Below, one piece after another: positions 1 to 8,149 of a stretch of 34,993 bases of DNA. Under the pieces are notes generated by a model. The model did not search any database and was not told where the DNA came from. It saw nothing but the letters and a program-made list of their open reading frames with translations. A program made the position numbers and the translations under genes. The stretch comes from Bacilli bacterium (GTDB taxonomy: Bacteria > Bacillota_I > Bacilli_A > ML615J-28 > CAG-698). Position 1 is the first letter of the stretch; each line of letters opens with the position of its first letter. The stretch is from contig JAQUZE010000011.1 in the NCBI GenBank assembly GCA_028691515.1, positions 1 to 34,993 of the forward strand. Direction: 5' to 3'.

Positions 1-4
1 AATT

Positions 5-856
5 ATGAATAAAGAAAGAATTGCTGTTTTAACAGATTCAGGCTCTGATATTGATAATACATATGCAGATAACTTATTTATATTACCATTAACTATTCAA
101 ATTGATGAACAAACTTTTATAGATGGTGTTGATATAACATTGGATCAAGTTTTACAAAAACTTGATACTAGTAAAATAACTACATCATTACCTAATCCTG
201 AAGTCATCATTGAAACGTTAGATAAAATTAAATTAATAGGTTATACGCATGTTATTATAAACACGATTTCATCAGGGTTAAGTGGCACATATAATGTTAT
301 TAGAATCTTGATAGAAGAATATGAAGGGTTAACAATAGGTTTAATTGATACAAAAAATATTAGTAAGGGCAGTGGTTATACTACATATAAGGCAATAGAA
401 CTTATTGAAGAAGGAAAATCGTTTAATCAAATTATGAAAGTATTAGAAAGTACTTTAGATGATCAAAAGGTTTTCTTTACAATTGGTACAGTGGATTATT
501 TAAGACGTGGAGGAAGAATTGGTCTTGTTGCAGGAACTGTTGCTAGTATATTACATATTAAACCAATTATATCTTGTAATGAAAAAGGTATTTATTATAC
601 TGTGAAAAAAACAAGAGGTTATCAAAAAGCCATTAGAAAATTGATTGAACTTGCTTATGAATTTGCAAATGAAGCAAAAAAATATGATATAACAATATTA
701 GTAGCAAAAGTTGATGAAAAAATTGAATCTTTTATTAAAGAGATTAAGACTTTATTTACTAACAAAAGAAATTTTGAAATACGATCTGTAACACCTGCTC
801 TTGCAATTCATATAGGTCCTGAATCTTTTGGTATAGTTGTGAGGAAATTATTATAA
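5..856 (+). CDS. DegV family fatty-acid-binding protein
   Basis: A 283-aa cytosolic protein of the DegV (FakB-like) family. Such proteins bind one fatty acid, and some members present it to the kinase FakA for phosphorylation and entry into phospholipid synthesis. The N-terminal strand ends in TDSGSDI, the family's ligand-binding TDSxSD signature. Other family marks are TSLPNP near residue 60, SGLSGTY near 90 and the YLRRGGRIG segment near 165. Length is normal for the family and the end is intact. Only four bases precede the ATG, so the ribosome binding site and any upstream partner are not visible. The gene converges on the minus-strand signalling gene and shares a terminator with it. Family assignment is firm; the true ligand is unknown. 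Confidence 0.9.
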   Translation: MNKERIAVLTDSGSDIDNTYADNLFILPLTIQIDEQTFIDGVDITLDQVLQKLDTSKITTSLPNPEVIIETLDKIKLIGYTHVIINTISSGLSGTYNVIRILIEEYEGLTIGLIDTKNISKGSGYTTYKAIELIEEGKSFNQIMKVLESTLDDQKVFFTIGTVDYLRRGGRIGLVAGTVASILHIKPIISCNEKGIYYTVKKTRGYQKAIRKLIELAYEFANEAKKYDITILVAKVDEKIESFIKEIKTLFTNKRNFEIRSVTPALAIHIGPESFGIVVRKLL

Positions 857-903
857 TATATATTTAAAATTTTTATTAATATATTTCTTTCTAAGAATTG
901 AAA

Positions 904-934
904 AAAACTGTAGATTAAAATATCTACAGTTTTT
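904..934. terminator. Bidirectional intrinsic terminator
   Basis: Perfect 12-bp inverted repeat, AAAACTGTAGAT at 904-915 with ATCTACAGTTTT at 922-933 and a six-base loop. The A-run on the left and T-run on the right let it work for both converging genes: the DegV gene on the plus strand and the GGDEF gene on the minus strand, whose stop codon overlaps the right arm. Confidence 0.8.
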
Positions 935-2927
935 ATTTGTTTTTTTCAATATATTCATTAAATGCTTTAACTACTAAAGGATTAAATTTTTTCCCAGATA
1001 ATGAATTTATAATTTTTACAGCTTCATTTACAGATGTATAGTTTCCATAAATACCTGTTATTAATGAAACATAATGATCAGAAATAGAAAGAATTTGAGA
1101 GATTATATGAATTTGATTTCCTTTTAGTCCTTTAGGATATCCTGAACCATCCCAATTTTCTTTATGTTGATAAACAAAGTCAGCTATATCAATTGTTTCA
1201 TCAAATAAAGACAATATTCTATAGCTAATTGCAGGATATATTTTTGATGTATCTAGGTTGTCTGGTTTAATGCCTTTTAGTGAATTGGGAAGTTTACCTA
1301 TATTATGTAAGCGTCCTGCTTCTTGTAATGCATATATTTCATTTCCGCTCAAATTAAGTTGTTTACCGATATGTTCACACATTTTAGATGTATGTTCAGA
1401 GTGAAATTTCTCGTCGGGATAAATTTCATAAAAAGTATTAATAATGTTTTCAAGAATTTTTTGATCAAAAATTTTCTTAGATTCAGTTTTTTCTTTATAC
1501 ATTTCATTTTCAGCATTTTCTTTAATTGCTTCTATGTTTTGTTGATTATTAGTTTTAATATCAAAACCCATTGCTAAGCTGCATTGAATTGTATAAACAG
1601 TTTCTTTTTCTAAAGCTTTTTTAACTTGCAGCATAAACATACTTGCTTCCTGAAAATTAGTATTTGGTAAAAGAATGATAAATTCGTCTCCCCCAATTCT
1701 AGCAAACACATCATTTTCTCTGGCAGCTGATTTTAAAGCTTTAGCAGATTTTTGAATTAACTCATCACCTGCTGTATGTCCAAAAATATCATTTGCAAGT
1801 TTTAAGCCATTCATATCTGAAAATATAATTGTAAGGGGGTAGTATTTTTTATTATCATATTTTTTTAATAATGATTCAAAACTACGTCTATTATAAAATC
1901 CGGTTAGTGAATCATGATTTAGTAAGTAATTTATTTTTTCTTCATCTTTTTTTCTATCGTCAATATTACGTGTAGAACAAAGCATTAATGGCTCCTTATT
2001 CTCATTCTTAAAAAACTTCATTACAGTTTCAGTCCAAACAATGGAACCATCTCGATGTTTAATTTGCATTTCATATCTATCATAAGTATTTATATTATCA
2101 TCTTCATTAATTATTTTATAGTTTTTAGCAACAATGTTCATAAATTCTTGATAATAATTTGCAAGCAATATATTATCTATTTTGATATTTTTTATTTCAT
2201 CAAATGTGTAACCAGTAAGTATGGTCATTGCAGGATTTATATAGACAATTTTATTTAGTTTTAGATTTACTATCCAAATGATATCAGAAACATTCTCTGT
2301 AATTATTTTAAATTTTTCTTCACTAGCAAATATTTGTTCTTTTGCCTTTTTTTGTTCTGTAATATTTGTCAATAGAGAAAGGATTGCAGGTTCATTATTC
2401 CAGATAGTTTTTATAATATCACAATTAACATAAACAATATTGTTATTTTTTGCAATTAATCGATATTCGTAATTTATTTTAGTAGCTTCTGTTTTAAAAA
2501 ATTTATTTTGTATTGATAATACTCTTGTTAAATCATCAGAATGTACATATTTATTAATTGGGGAATTTGCTAATTCTTGTTTTGAATAACCAGTCAATGT
2601 TTCCATTTCTTCGTTAACAGTAATTATTTTATCATCTTGATAAACTGCTATTGCAGCAATCATATTCTCAAATAGTAATTTATAATTTTTTTCAGTTATT
2701 TGAACTTTGTCAGCAAGTGAAGATATTTGTGATTTAGATTTTTTATGTTTTGTTTGAAATAAAAATATGATAATAATAATTATCAATAAAACAGCTATTA
2801 GGTATGGCAAGTAATTAGAGAAATGACCAAATAGTAGGTAAGATTTACTTTTAGTTATAGCATTAGATTGTATAACAGAAAAAGATATAATTATTAAAAA
2901 ACTTAATAAATATTTTTTAGTTTTCAA
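933..2927 (-). CDS. Membrane PAS-PAS-GGDEF-HD-GYP (degenerate) signalling protein
   Basis: A 664-aa cyclic-di-GMP signalling protein. Order: an N-terminal hydrophobic segment (about 6-22), a transmembrane helix (about 40-57), two PAS sensor domains (about 80-195 and 203-325), a GGDEF domain (about 335-480) and an HD-GYP-like domain (about 495-660). The cyclase half looks active: GGDEF is exact (412-416), and RxxD (403-406) lies five residues before it, as in the product-inhibition site. The HD-GYP half keeps H512, H588, GYP (596-598) and D617. However, the HD pair is H541-N542, the usual HP histidine is Y564, and the HH motif reads QH, so phosphodiesterase activity is doubtful. The start is TTG, six bases after AGGAGG on the minus strand; no better in-frame start is placed as well. 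The sensed signal is unknown. Confidence 0.88.
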   Translation of the reverse strand: MKTKKYLLSFLIIISFSVIQSNAITKSKSYLLFGHFSNYLPYLIAVLLIIIIIIFLFQTKHKKSKSQISSLADKVQITEKNYKLLFENMIAAIAVYQDDKIITVNEEMETLTGYSKQELANSPINKYVHSDDLTRVLSIQNKFFKTEATKINYEYRLIAKNNNIVYVNCDIIKTIWNNEPAILSLLTNITEQKKAKEQIFASEEKFKIITENVSDIIWIVNLKLNKIVYINPAMTILTGYTFDEIKNIKIDNILLANYYQEFMNIVAKNYKIINEDDNINTYDRYEMQIKHRDGSIVWTETVMKFFKNENKEPLMLCSTRNIDDRKKDEEKINYLLNHDSLTGFYNRRSFESLLKKYDNKKYYPLTIIFSDMNGLKLANDIFGHTAGDELIQKSAKALKSAARENDVFARIGGDEFIILLPNTNFQEASMFMLQVKKALEKETVYTIQCSLAMGFDIKTNNQQNIEAIKENAENEMYKEKTESKKIFDQKILENIINTFYEIYPDEKFHSEHTSKMCEHIGKQLNLSGNEIYALQEAGRLHNIGKLPNSLKGIKPDNLDTSKIYPAISYRILSLFDETIDIADFVYQHKENWDGSGYPKGLKGNQIHIISQILSISDHYVSLITGIYGNYTSVNEAVKIINSLSGKKFNPLVVKAFNEYIEKNK

Positions 2928-2967
2928 AATATACCTCCTAATTTGGAAATTTTCCCTTAGTTTTAAT

Positions 2968-2996
2968 ATTATATATTAATATTGTATTTTTATCAA
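2968..2996 (-). promoter_or_regulatory. Sigma-A type promoter for the GGDEF/HD-GYP gene
   Basis: Read on the minus strand: TTGATA (2996-2991), a 17-base spacer, then a perfect TATAAT (2973-2968). It lies about 40 bases upstream of the TTG start. Confidence 0.7.
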
Positions 2997-3095
2997 GTTT
3001 ATTTTTAATTTAATTGAAAAGATTAATTATTTAAAATATAAATTATTTTATTTGCTTTTTATTTTTAGATAAATGTATAATAATATCATAAAGTA

Positions 3096-3123
3096 TTGAC
3101 AAGACTTAAATATAGTTTATTTG
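3096..3123 (+). promoter_or_regulatory. Possible promoter for the lemA operon
   Basis: A perfect TTGACA at 3096-3101 is followed 16 bases later by TATTTG, a poor -10. An alternative TATAAT at 3076-3081 has no convincing -35. Some promoter is needed between the divergent genes, but the exact choice is uncertain. Confidence 0.35.
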
Positions 3124-3154
3124 TGTTTGTGCTTTATTTTAGAAAGGAAATCAT

Positions 3155-3754
3155 ATGAAAAAAATGCGTGGAAAAATTATACTTATTGTTGCTGTGTTGT
3201 TTGTTGTTGTTATTGGGGTCAGTCTTATAGTTGGTTATAATTCATTAGTTAATGAAAACGAAGAAATTGATTCTAATTTTGCAAATGTAAATAATGTTTT
3301 AATCTCAAGACATGATAAAATTACTCAACTTGTTGCTACTGTTAATGGGCTTCAAGATCATGCTGAAAACATTTATAATGCGATTACTTCAGCAAGGGAA
3401 GCATATGCTGCTGCTCAAGCTAATGGTACAGTTGGTGAAATTGCAGAAGCAGATGCTTTAGAATCTCTTGCAATTACAGATTTGGTTGCTTTTATGTTAG
3501 TAGAAGATAATCCAGAAATTACTGCAACTTCAGCATATAATAGTTTGATGGATGAAATAGCTAGCACTGAAAATGAATTAAAAATTGCAAGAAAAGATTA
3601 TAATGATTCTGTAGAAGAGTATATGAAGTCTATTAAAAAATTTCCTAAATTATTATATGCTGGTATTTTTGGGTTTGAAAAGCAAAAAGAATATTGGAAA
3701 ATAAATGATGGGCAAAATGAAATACCACCAATGGTTTTCGGGAATGAAGAATAA
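3155..3754 (+). CDS. lemA: LemA family protein
   Basis: A 199-aa LemA-family protein: a short N-terminus, one transmembrane helix (about 7-27) and a long alpha-helical domain exposed outside the membrane. The family pattern is clear: YNSLVNENEEIDSNFANV after the membrane helix, and near the end ARKDYNDSVEEYMKSIKKFP, matching the usual AR..YN..V..YN...FP. LemA proteins are widespread and often sit beside TPM/YgcG-like proteins, as here; their biochemical job is unclear. The ATG is preceded by AGAAAGGAAA. The next gene overlaps this stop codon by 11 bases, so the two are almost certainly translated from one transcript and probably coupled. Confidence 0.88.
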   Translation: MKKMRGKIILIVAVLFVVVIGVSLIVGYNSLVNENEEIDSNFANVNNVLISRHDKITQLVATVNGLQDHAENIYNAITSAREAYAAAQANGTVGEIAEADALESLAITDLVAFMLVEDNPEITATSAYNSLMDEIASTENELKIARKDYNDSVEEYMKSIKKFPKLLYAGIFGFEKQKEYWKINDGQNEIPPMVFGNEE

Positions 3755-4565
3755 TTTAAATAAATATATAAAAATCACAGGTTTTTGTTTTTTGTTTATT
3801 TTTTTTGGTTTTATTCTTGCAAGTTGTAATAACAAAAGCTATCCAAGACCGACTCAAGCTTATTACGTTAATGATTTTGCTGAAGTTTTTTTACCAGCAA
3901 CAAAACATAACATAATAAAAAAAGGGGAAGACTTATATGATATTTCAAAGAGTTATGAAGATAATGGAGGAACTCAAATAGTATTTGCATCATTTATAGT
4001 AGAGAATGAAACTGATCTTTCTTCTTGGGAAACAAACAAAACTGAGTTATTTAGAGAATGGAAAATTGGAAAAAATGATATGGGTGTTTTAGTTTTGTTC
4101 TTTTTTATTGAAGAAGAAATTGATGGAATAACTTATAAAACTTTTGTTGAGCCTGTTGGCTTTGAAATTGGCTATAGAATGACTCAATATTTAACATCAA
4201 GTAGATTAGGTATTATTTATAATTCAATTGATTTTGAATCTGATTTTGATATGGGTGTTACACAATTACTTCATGAAATATTAAGAGTAATTTGTACAAA
4301 AGCTTATAATTTTGAGGAGTTTGATTCATGGGAAATAGCAAAGGAAGGATATCAAGATTATTATGACAATTTTATTGAAGAAGATGTCATTACTGATATT
4401 CCAATGAATATTATTTTATTTATATTTTCTCCGTATTCTTCAGTATTAGATAAAATTTTAGCTATTATTCCTTTCGCATTAATTTTATTAGGTGGAGGTT
4501 TTGTTATTAATAAGGGTAAAGGCGGATCAAGTGGTGGAGCTGGTTTATTTAGAAGAAGACGTTAA
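3744..4565 (+). CDS. TPM-domain lipoprotein (YgcG-like)
   Basis: A 273-aa exported protein with a TPM (TPM_phosphatase/YgcG-like) domain. The chosen ATG gives a proper lipoprotein signal: charged start, hydrophobic core and lipobox LASC with C28 as the lipidated residue. An upstream in-frame ATG at 3705 would bury this signal inside an extension and lies deep in lemA, so it is less likely. The TPM domain (about 38-190) starts with YYVNDFAEVF and contains GGTQIVFASF and WKIGKNDMGVLVLF, typical of the family. A C-terminal transmembrane helix (about 240-258) is followed by a Gly/Ser-rich, Arg-ending tail (GGSSGGAGLFRRRR), also usual for this family. Pairing with LemA suggests an envelope-associated role; no activity can be assigned. 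Confidence 0.82.
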   Translation: MKNNLNKYIKITGFCFLFIFFGFILASCNNKSYPRPTQAYYVNDFAEVFLPATKHNIIKKGEDLYDISKSYEDNGGTQIVFASFIVENETDLSSWETNKTELFREWKIGKNDMGVLVLFFFIEEEIDGITYKTFVEPVGFEIGYRMTQYLTSSRLGIIYNSIDFESDFDMGVTQLLHEILRVICTKAYNFEEFDSWEIAKEGYQDYYDNFIEEDVITDIPMNIILFIFSPYSSVLDKILAIIPFALILLGGGFVINKGKGGSSGGAGLFRRRR

Positions 4566-4599
4566 ATAAAAGATGATTTAATTTAATAAATTAAAATGA

Positions 4600-4632
4600 G
4601 AACCTATAAAACAATTTTTATAGGTTCTTATA
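4600..4632 (+). terminator. Intrinsic terminator after lemA-TPM
   Basis: Perfect 11-bp stem GAACCTATAAA (4600-4610) with TTTATAGGTTC (4617-4627) and a six-base loop. The T-tract after it is broken (TTATATATAT), so efficiency may be moderate. Confidence 0.65.
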
Positions 4633-4794
4633 TATATAAAATAGTAATAATTTTATTATATATATGATATGATATAAATAATAAGTAAAACAAATATTTA
4701 TTAATTATGGTATTATTTTTATTTAGACATATAAAAATATATTCTTTTTAGATTATTTTAGAATTATGTTAAAAATAAAATGGAGATAAATACG

Positions 4795-4823
4795 TTGTAA
4801 AACCATTTTAAAAATGTTATTAT
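4795..4823 (+). promoter_or_regulatory. Candidate promoter for the 139-aa membrane protein
   Basis: TTGTAA at 4795-4800, a 17-base spacer, then TATTAT at 4818-4823. An overlapping TATAAT at 4826-4831 has no well-spaced -35. Two mismatches in the -35 make this tentative. Confidence 0.3.
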
Positions 4824-4874
4824 ATTATAATGCAATAGATTATCATTGGTTAAATTCTTTGGGAGACTAAATAT

Positions 4875-5294
4875 ATGATGGACAATAAAACAAAGCAAAA
4901 AGTATCTTTAAGAGATATTATTATTATAATTTTCATTGTAGCAGTTACAGTTTTAATTATTACATTTATTAATAAAATGTTTGAAGCAAGAGAGCCAGAT
5001 ACTGAAGTTATAAATGAAGAAATAATTAATGTAAGAAGCTTTATTTTACATTGGTATCAGGAGTTTGATGAAGAAGAAGTAGCTAGTGTAAGTAGAAATG
5101 AATTAAGTTTTGATTCTGGTAAATATAGTTTAACTTTTGCAGTCAATCGCCTGCGTGCAGTGTTTCCTGATGAAAAGGCAATATTTATTGTTTTTAATCA
5201 CGTAGAGTATTTAGAATTTTATCAAAATGATGGTGAAATCTTGTGTGTAATTTCTTACATTAATTCTGGTAGATATACATTCAATGTTGAATAA
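4875..5294 (+). CDS. Small membrane-anchored protein of unknown function
   Basis: 139 aa, not recognised. The first 15 residues are basic, then one transmembrane helix (about 14-32) leads into an acidic domain of about 100 residues. That domain alternates short helices and strands (for example KAIFIVFNHVEYLEFY and GEILCVISYINSGRYTFNV) and has a single cysteine. The layout suggests an inner-membrane anchor with a small soluble domain, probably outside the cell, but no family motif is visible. GGGAG sits nine bases before the first ATG; the second ATG, immediately after it, is an equally possible start. The gene stands alone, with a terminator upstream and a separate leader before the next gene. 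The good ribosome binding site and lack of stops over 420 bases support a real gene. Confidence 0.7.
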   Translation: MMDNKTKQKVSLRDIIIIIFIVAVTVLIITFINKMFEAREPDTEVINEEIINVRSFILHWYQEFDEEEVASVSRNELSFDSGKYSLTFAVNRLRAVFPDEKAIFIVFNHVEYLEFYQNDGEILCVISYINSGRYTFNVE

Positions 5295-5432
5295 AAAATT
5301 TTTAAGATATTACTATCTTTATTTAGTCATGTAGTGTATAATACTATTATTAAGATTATCAGTTACTATTAAAGTCCCCAGTGTGGATTAGATATGATGA
5401 AATTAAGTCTTAAAAAAGAAATAGGAGAAAAA

Positions 5433-5717
5433 ATGGCAGACAAAACATTAGCATGCAAAGATTGTGGTAAAGAGTTCGTATTTTCACAAAGAGAACAAGA
5501 TTTTTACAAAGAGAAAGGTTTTCAAAATGAACCTCAAAGATGTCCTGATTGTAGAGCAGCAAAAAAACAACAATTAAGAGGTGGAAAATCACAAAGAGAA
5601 ATGCATAAAGTAATTTGTGCATCTTGTGGAAAAGAAACTATGGTTCCTTTCAAACCATCTGGTGATAAACCAGTTTACTGTAGAGATTGTTATCAACAAA
5701 AAAATAATCGTTATTAA
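5433..5717 (+). CDS. Double zinc-ribbon protein
   Basis: A 94-aa protein with two zinc-binding modules. The first has CKDC near residue 9, then EQDFYKEKGFQNEPQRC and CPDCR, the pattern of the short zinc-ribbon (zf-trcl-like) family. The second has CASCGKETMVPFKPSGDKP followed by CRDC. Eight cysteines in four CxxC pairs would hold two zinc ions. The basic linker RAAKKQQLRGGKSQR suggests nucleic-acid or ribosome contact, but no function is established from sequence. I chose the ATG at 5433 because AGGAG lies six to ten bases before it and the family starts at this point. An in-frame ATG at 5394 would add 13 unusual residues and lacks a good ribosome site. A TATAAT at 5337-5342 may serve as -10 for a leader of about 85 bases. 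Confidence 0.85.
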   Translation: MADKTLACKDCGKEFVFSQREQDFYKEKGFQNEPQRCPDCRAAKKQQLRGGKSQREMHKVICASCGKETMVPFKPSGDKPVYCRDCYQQKNNRY

Positions 5718-5736
5718 TTAATAGATTATAAAAACA

Positions 5737-5766
5737 AAAGCAAAACCTAGAGGTTTTGCTTTTTGT
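5737..5766 (+). terminator. Intrinsic terminator after the zinc-ribbon gene
   Basis: Stem AGCAAAACC (5739-5747) with GGTTTTGCT (5752-5760), a tight loop TAGA, and a following TTTTTG run. Good terminator form. Confidence 0.8.
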
Positions 5767-5852
5767 GTTAAATTTGGATATTTGTATAAAATATGTTAAT
5801 GTAAAAGTAAGGAATTTTGCAAAATTATAAATTAATTAATTAGAAAGAAGGT

Positions 5853-6932
5853 ATGCGTATTAATAAATTTGATTATATGGAAAAATATGGTTTTGAAGAG
5901 TTAATATACTTTTATGACAAAGAAACAGGATTAAAAGCTATTACATGTATTCATGACACAACACTTGGGCCTGCTTTGGGAGGAACAAGAATTTGGGATT
6001 ATTCGAGCGAAGAAGAGGCTGTTTTAGATGCTTTGAGACTTGCAGAAGGTATGACTTATAAGAATGCAGCTGCAGGGCTTAATTTTGGTGGTGGGAAAAC
6101 AGTTATAATAGGAAAAGCAAATGAGATCAAATCTGAAAGTTTTTTTAGAGCTTATGGCCGATATATTGAAAGTTTAAATGGTAGATATATTACTACTGAG
6201 GATGTTAATATGACGACTAAGGATATGGAATATATAAATATGGAAACAAATCATGTTGTTGGACTGTCTCATAAATCAGGGAATCCCTCTCCAATAACAG
6301 CACTTGGTGCATTTCATGGTATTAGAGCAGGATTACAGTATAAATTTAATAATGAAGATATTTCAAAATATACTTTTGCAATTCAAGGAGTTGGACAAAC
6401 TGGTAGAACTCTTCTTGATTATTTAGTGAAATCTAAAGCAAAGAAGATTTATTATACTGATATTAATCCAAAGAATATTGAAAGAATTAAAGAAAATTAC
6501 AAAGATGCAATCTTTGTAAAATCTGAAGAAATATATAGTTTAGATGTTGATGTTTTTGTGCCTTGTGCACTTGGGGCTATTTTAAATGATGAAACAATTC
6601 CCACAATTAAAGCAAAAGTTATTGCTGGAACAGCAAATAATGTTTTAAAAGATAAAAACAGACATGGGAAAATGCTTATGGATAGAGATATCTTATATGC
6701 TCCTGATTTTGTAGTTAATGGAGGAGGAGTTATTAATATAGCTCCAACAGGAAGAGACTACAATAATGAGCAAGTTATTCATAATGTTGAAAAAATATAT
6801 GATAGATTGTTGGATATATTCAAAATTGCAAAAGAAAAAAATATTCCAACACAAGATGCAGCAATAATGTTTGCTGAAGAGAGAATTAATAAAATTTCAA
6901 ATATTCATAAAAATTATATTGGTAAAAAATAA
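5853..6932 (+). CDS. ldh: Leucine (branched-chain amino acid) dehydrogenase, paralogue 1
   Basis: A 359-aa Glu/Leu/Phe/Val dehydrogenase-family enzyme (ldh here means leucine, not lactate, dehydrogenase). It should deaminate Leu, Val or Ile to the 2-oxoacid with NAD+. Visible marks: LGPALGGTR near 38; MTYK with its substrate-binding lysine; GGGKTVIIG with the catalytic lysine; the TEDV aspartate; GNPSP; and a Rossmann fold with GVGQTG and YYTDIN, whose Asp favours NAD. It differs from paralogue 2 and the usual family form at one place: the NAGGVINV motif reads NGGGVINI, followed by APTGRDYN. This lies beside the substrate side-chain pocket and may change specificity. AAGAAGG precedes the ATG closely. 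It has its own terminator, so it is not simply the first gene of the operon that follows. Confidence 0.88.
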   Translation: MRINKFDYMEKYGFEELIYFYDKETGLKAITCIHDTTLGPALGGTRIWDYSSEEEAVLDALRLAEGMTYKNAAAGLNFGGGKTVIIGKANEIKSESFFRAYGRYIESLNGRYITTEDVNMTTKDMEYINMETNHVVGLSHKSGNPSPITALGAFHGIRAGLQYKFNNEDISKYTFAIQGVGQTGRTLLDYLVKSKAKKIYYTDINPKNIERIKENYKDAIFVKSEEIYSLDVDVFVPCALGAILNDETIPTIKAKVIAGTANNVLKDKNRHGKMLMDRDILYAPDFVVNGGGVINIAPTGRDYNNEQVIHNVEKIYDRLLDIFKIAKEKNIPTQDAAIMFAEERINKISNIHKNYIGKK

Positions 6933-6957
6933 GCTTGGAAACAAGCTTGTTTTTTAT
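6931..6957 (+). terminator. Intrinsic terminator overlapping the stop codon of paralogue 1
   Basis: AAGCTTG (6931-6937), GAAA tetraloop, CAAGCTT (6942-6948), then GTTTTTT. The left arm includes the last two bases of the TAA stop. Confidence 0.78.
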
Positions 6958-7017
6958 TTAAGTAGCAATATAATTTGTGTGTTTTCAAAAATTTCTATTT
7001 ATCTTTTAAGTAAATAA

Positions 7018-7026
7018 TGTTATAAT
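7018..7026 (+). promoter_or_regulatory. Extended -10 promoter for the leucine dehydrogenase 2 / vor operon
   Basis: TGT directly before a perfect TATAAT (7021-7026) makes a TGn-TATAAT extended -10. The -35 at the usual distance is weak (TTTATC at 6998-7003), as is common with extended -10 promoters. Start of transcription is expected near 7033. Confidence 0.5.
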
Positions 7027-7029
7027 ATT

Positions 7030-7044
7030 ATGTAAGCGTTTTCG
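7030..7044 (+). promoter_or_regulatory. cre-like catabolite-repression operator
   Basis: ATGTAAGCGTTTTCG matches the CcpA operator consensus WTGNAANCGNWNNCW at every defined position except the last. It sits immediately downstream of the -10, over the expected transcription start, where CcpA binding would repress. Another cre-like site occupies the same position before the lysine operon. No CcpA gene is visible here, so the regulator is inferred. Confidence 0.5.
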
Positions 7045-7075
7045 GTAACGACAAAAAAAGAAAGAAGGAAAGTGT

Positions 7076-8149
7076 ATGAACAAGTTTGAATATTTAGAAA
7101 AATATGGGTATGAAGAGCTAGTTTACTTTTATGATAAGGAAACAGGATTAAAAGCAATAACATGCATTCATGATACAACTTTAGGACCAGCATTAGGAGG
7201 GACAAGAATATGGAATTATTCAAGTGAAGAAGAGGCAGTATTAGATGCTTTAAGACTTGCTAGAGGAATGACATATAAAAACTCTGCAGCTGGTCTTAAT
7301 TTAGGTGGTGGCAAGACTGTTATTATTGGTGATGCTGATAAAATTAAATCTGAAGCTTTTTTTAGATCTTTTGGACGTTATGTTGAGAGTTTAAATGGTA
7401 GATATATTACTGCAGAAGATGTTAATACAACTACTAAAGATATGGAGTATATAAATATGGAAACTAATCATGTAGTTGGGCTTGCAGGTAAATCAGGAAA
7501 TCCTTCACCAATAACAGCACTTGGTGCCTTTCATGGGATTAGAGCAGGAATCAAATATAAGTTTGGTACTGATGACATTTCAAAATTCACATATGCTATT
7601 CAAGGAGTTGGTCAAACTGGAGGGTATCTTCTTGATTATTTAATGGAAGCTAAAGCTAAAAAAATATATTATACTGATATTAATCCAAAAAATATAAATA
7701 AGATTAAAGCAGTTTACAAAGATGCAATCTTTGTAAAACCTGAAGAGATTTATAGTTTAGATGTTGATGTCTTTGTTCCATGTGCTCTTGGAGCTATTCT
7801 AAATGATGAGACTATTCCAACAATTAAGGCAAAGGTTATTGCTGGAACATCAAATAATGTTTTAAAAGATGAAGATAAACACGGAAAAATGATTATGGAT
7901 AAAGGAATTTTATATGCTCCTGATTTTGTAGTTAATGCAGGTGGAGTTATTAATGTTTATCATGAGATTCATGGTTATAATAAAGAGATTGTTATGAAAG
8001 ATGTTGAAAAGATTTATGACCGTTTATTAGACATTTTTGAAATAGCAACTGAACATAATGTTCCAACTCAACAAGCTGCAAAATTATTTGCAGAGCAAAG
8101 AATTGAGAAGATTCATAATGTTCATAGAAATTATTTAGGAAAGAAATGA
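7076..8149 (+). CDS. ldh: Leucine (branched-chain amino acid) dehydrogenase, paralogue 2
   Basis: A 357-aa NAD-dependent leucine dehydrogenase, about four-fifths identical by eye to the gene just upstream. It carries all canonical marks: MTYK, GGGKTVIIG, TAEDV, GNPSP, the GVGQTG nucleotide loop with YYTDIN, and the usual NAGGVINV motif, which paralogue 1 has changed. It forms 2-oxoisocaproate and related oxoacids, the substrates of the ferredoxin oxidoreductase encoded downstream. AGAAGGAAAG provides the ribosome site. Its TGA stop overlaps the ATG of the next gene (ATGA), so it heads a tightly coupled operon running to the butyrate kinase. A TGn-TATAAT promoter and a cre-like operator lie directly upstream, suggesting repression when preferred sugars are available. 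Confidence 0.92.
   Translation: MNKFEYLEKYGYEELVYFYDKETGLKAITCIHDTTLGPALGGTRIWNYSSEEEAVLDALRLARGMTYKNSAAGLNLGGGKTVIIGDADKIKSEAFFRSFGRYVESLNGRYITAEDVNTTTKDMEYINMETNHVVGLAGKSGNPSPITALGAFHGIRAGIKYKFGTDDISKFTYAIQGVGQTGGYLLDYLMEAKAKKIYYTDINPKNINKIKAVYKDAIFVKPEEIYSLDVDVFVPCALGAILNDETIPTIKAKVIAGTSNNVLKDEDKHGKMIMDKGILYAPDFVVNAGGVINVYHEIHGYNKEIVMKDVEKIYDRLLDIFEIATEHNVPTQQAAKLFAEQRIEKIHNVHRNYLGKK

Larger units (their letters stand above)
4566..4874. other. 309-base intergenic region: terminator plus probable promoter
   Basis: Extremely AT-rich. The left end holds the terminator at 4600-4632. The right end holds a candidate promoter, TTGTAA (4795-4800), 17 bases, TATTAT (4818-4823), ahead of the small membrane protein at 4875. 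Between them I see no ORF of note, no RNA gene and no strong repeat. Confidence 0.6.

Noticed and set aside
3653-3835. 60-aa minus-strand frame across the lemA/TPM junction
   Set aside because: Overlaps two real genes, shows only Phe/Ile/Lys bias from AT-rich DNA, and has no ribosome site.
5343-5432. Leader before the zinc-ribbon gene as a possible riboswitch or cold-shock leader
   Set aside because: No conserved motif or long-range pairing could be made out in it.
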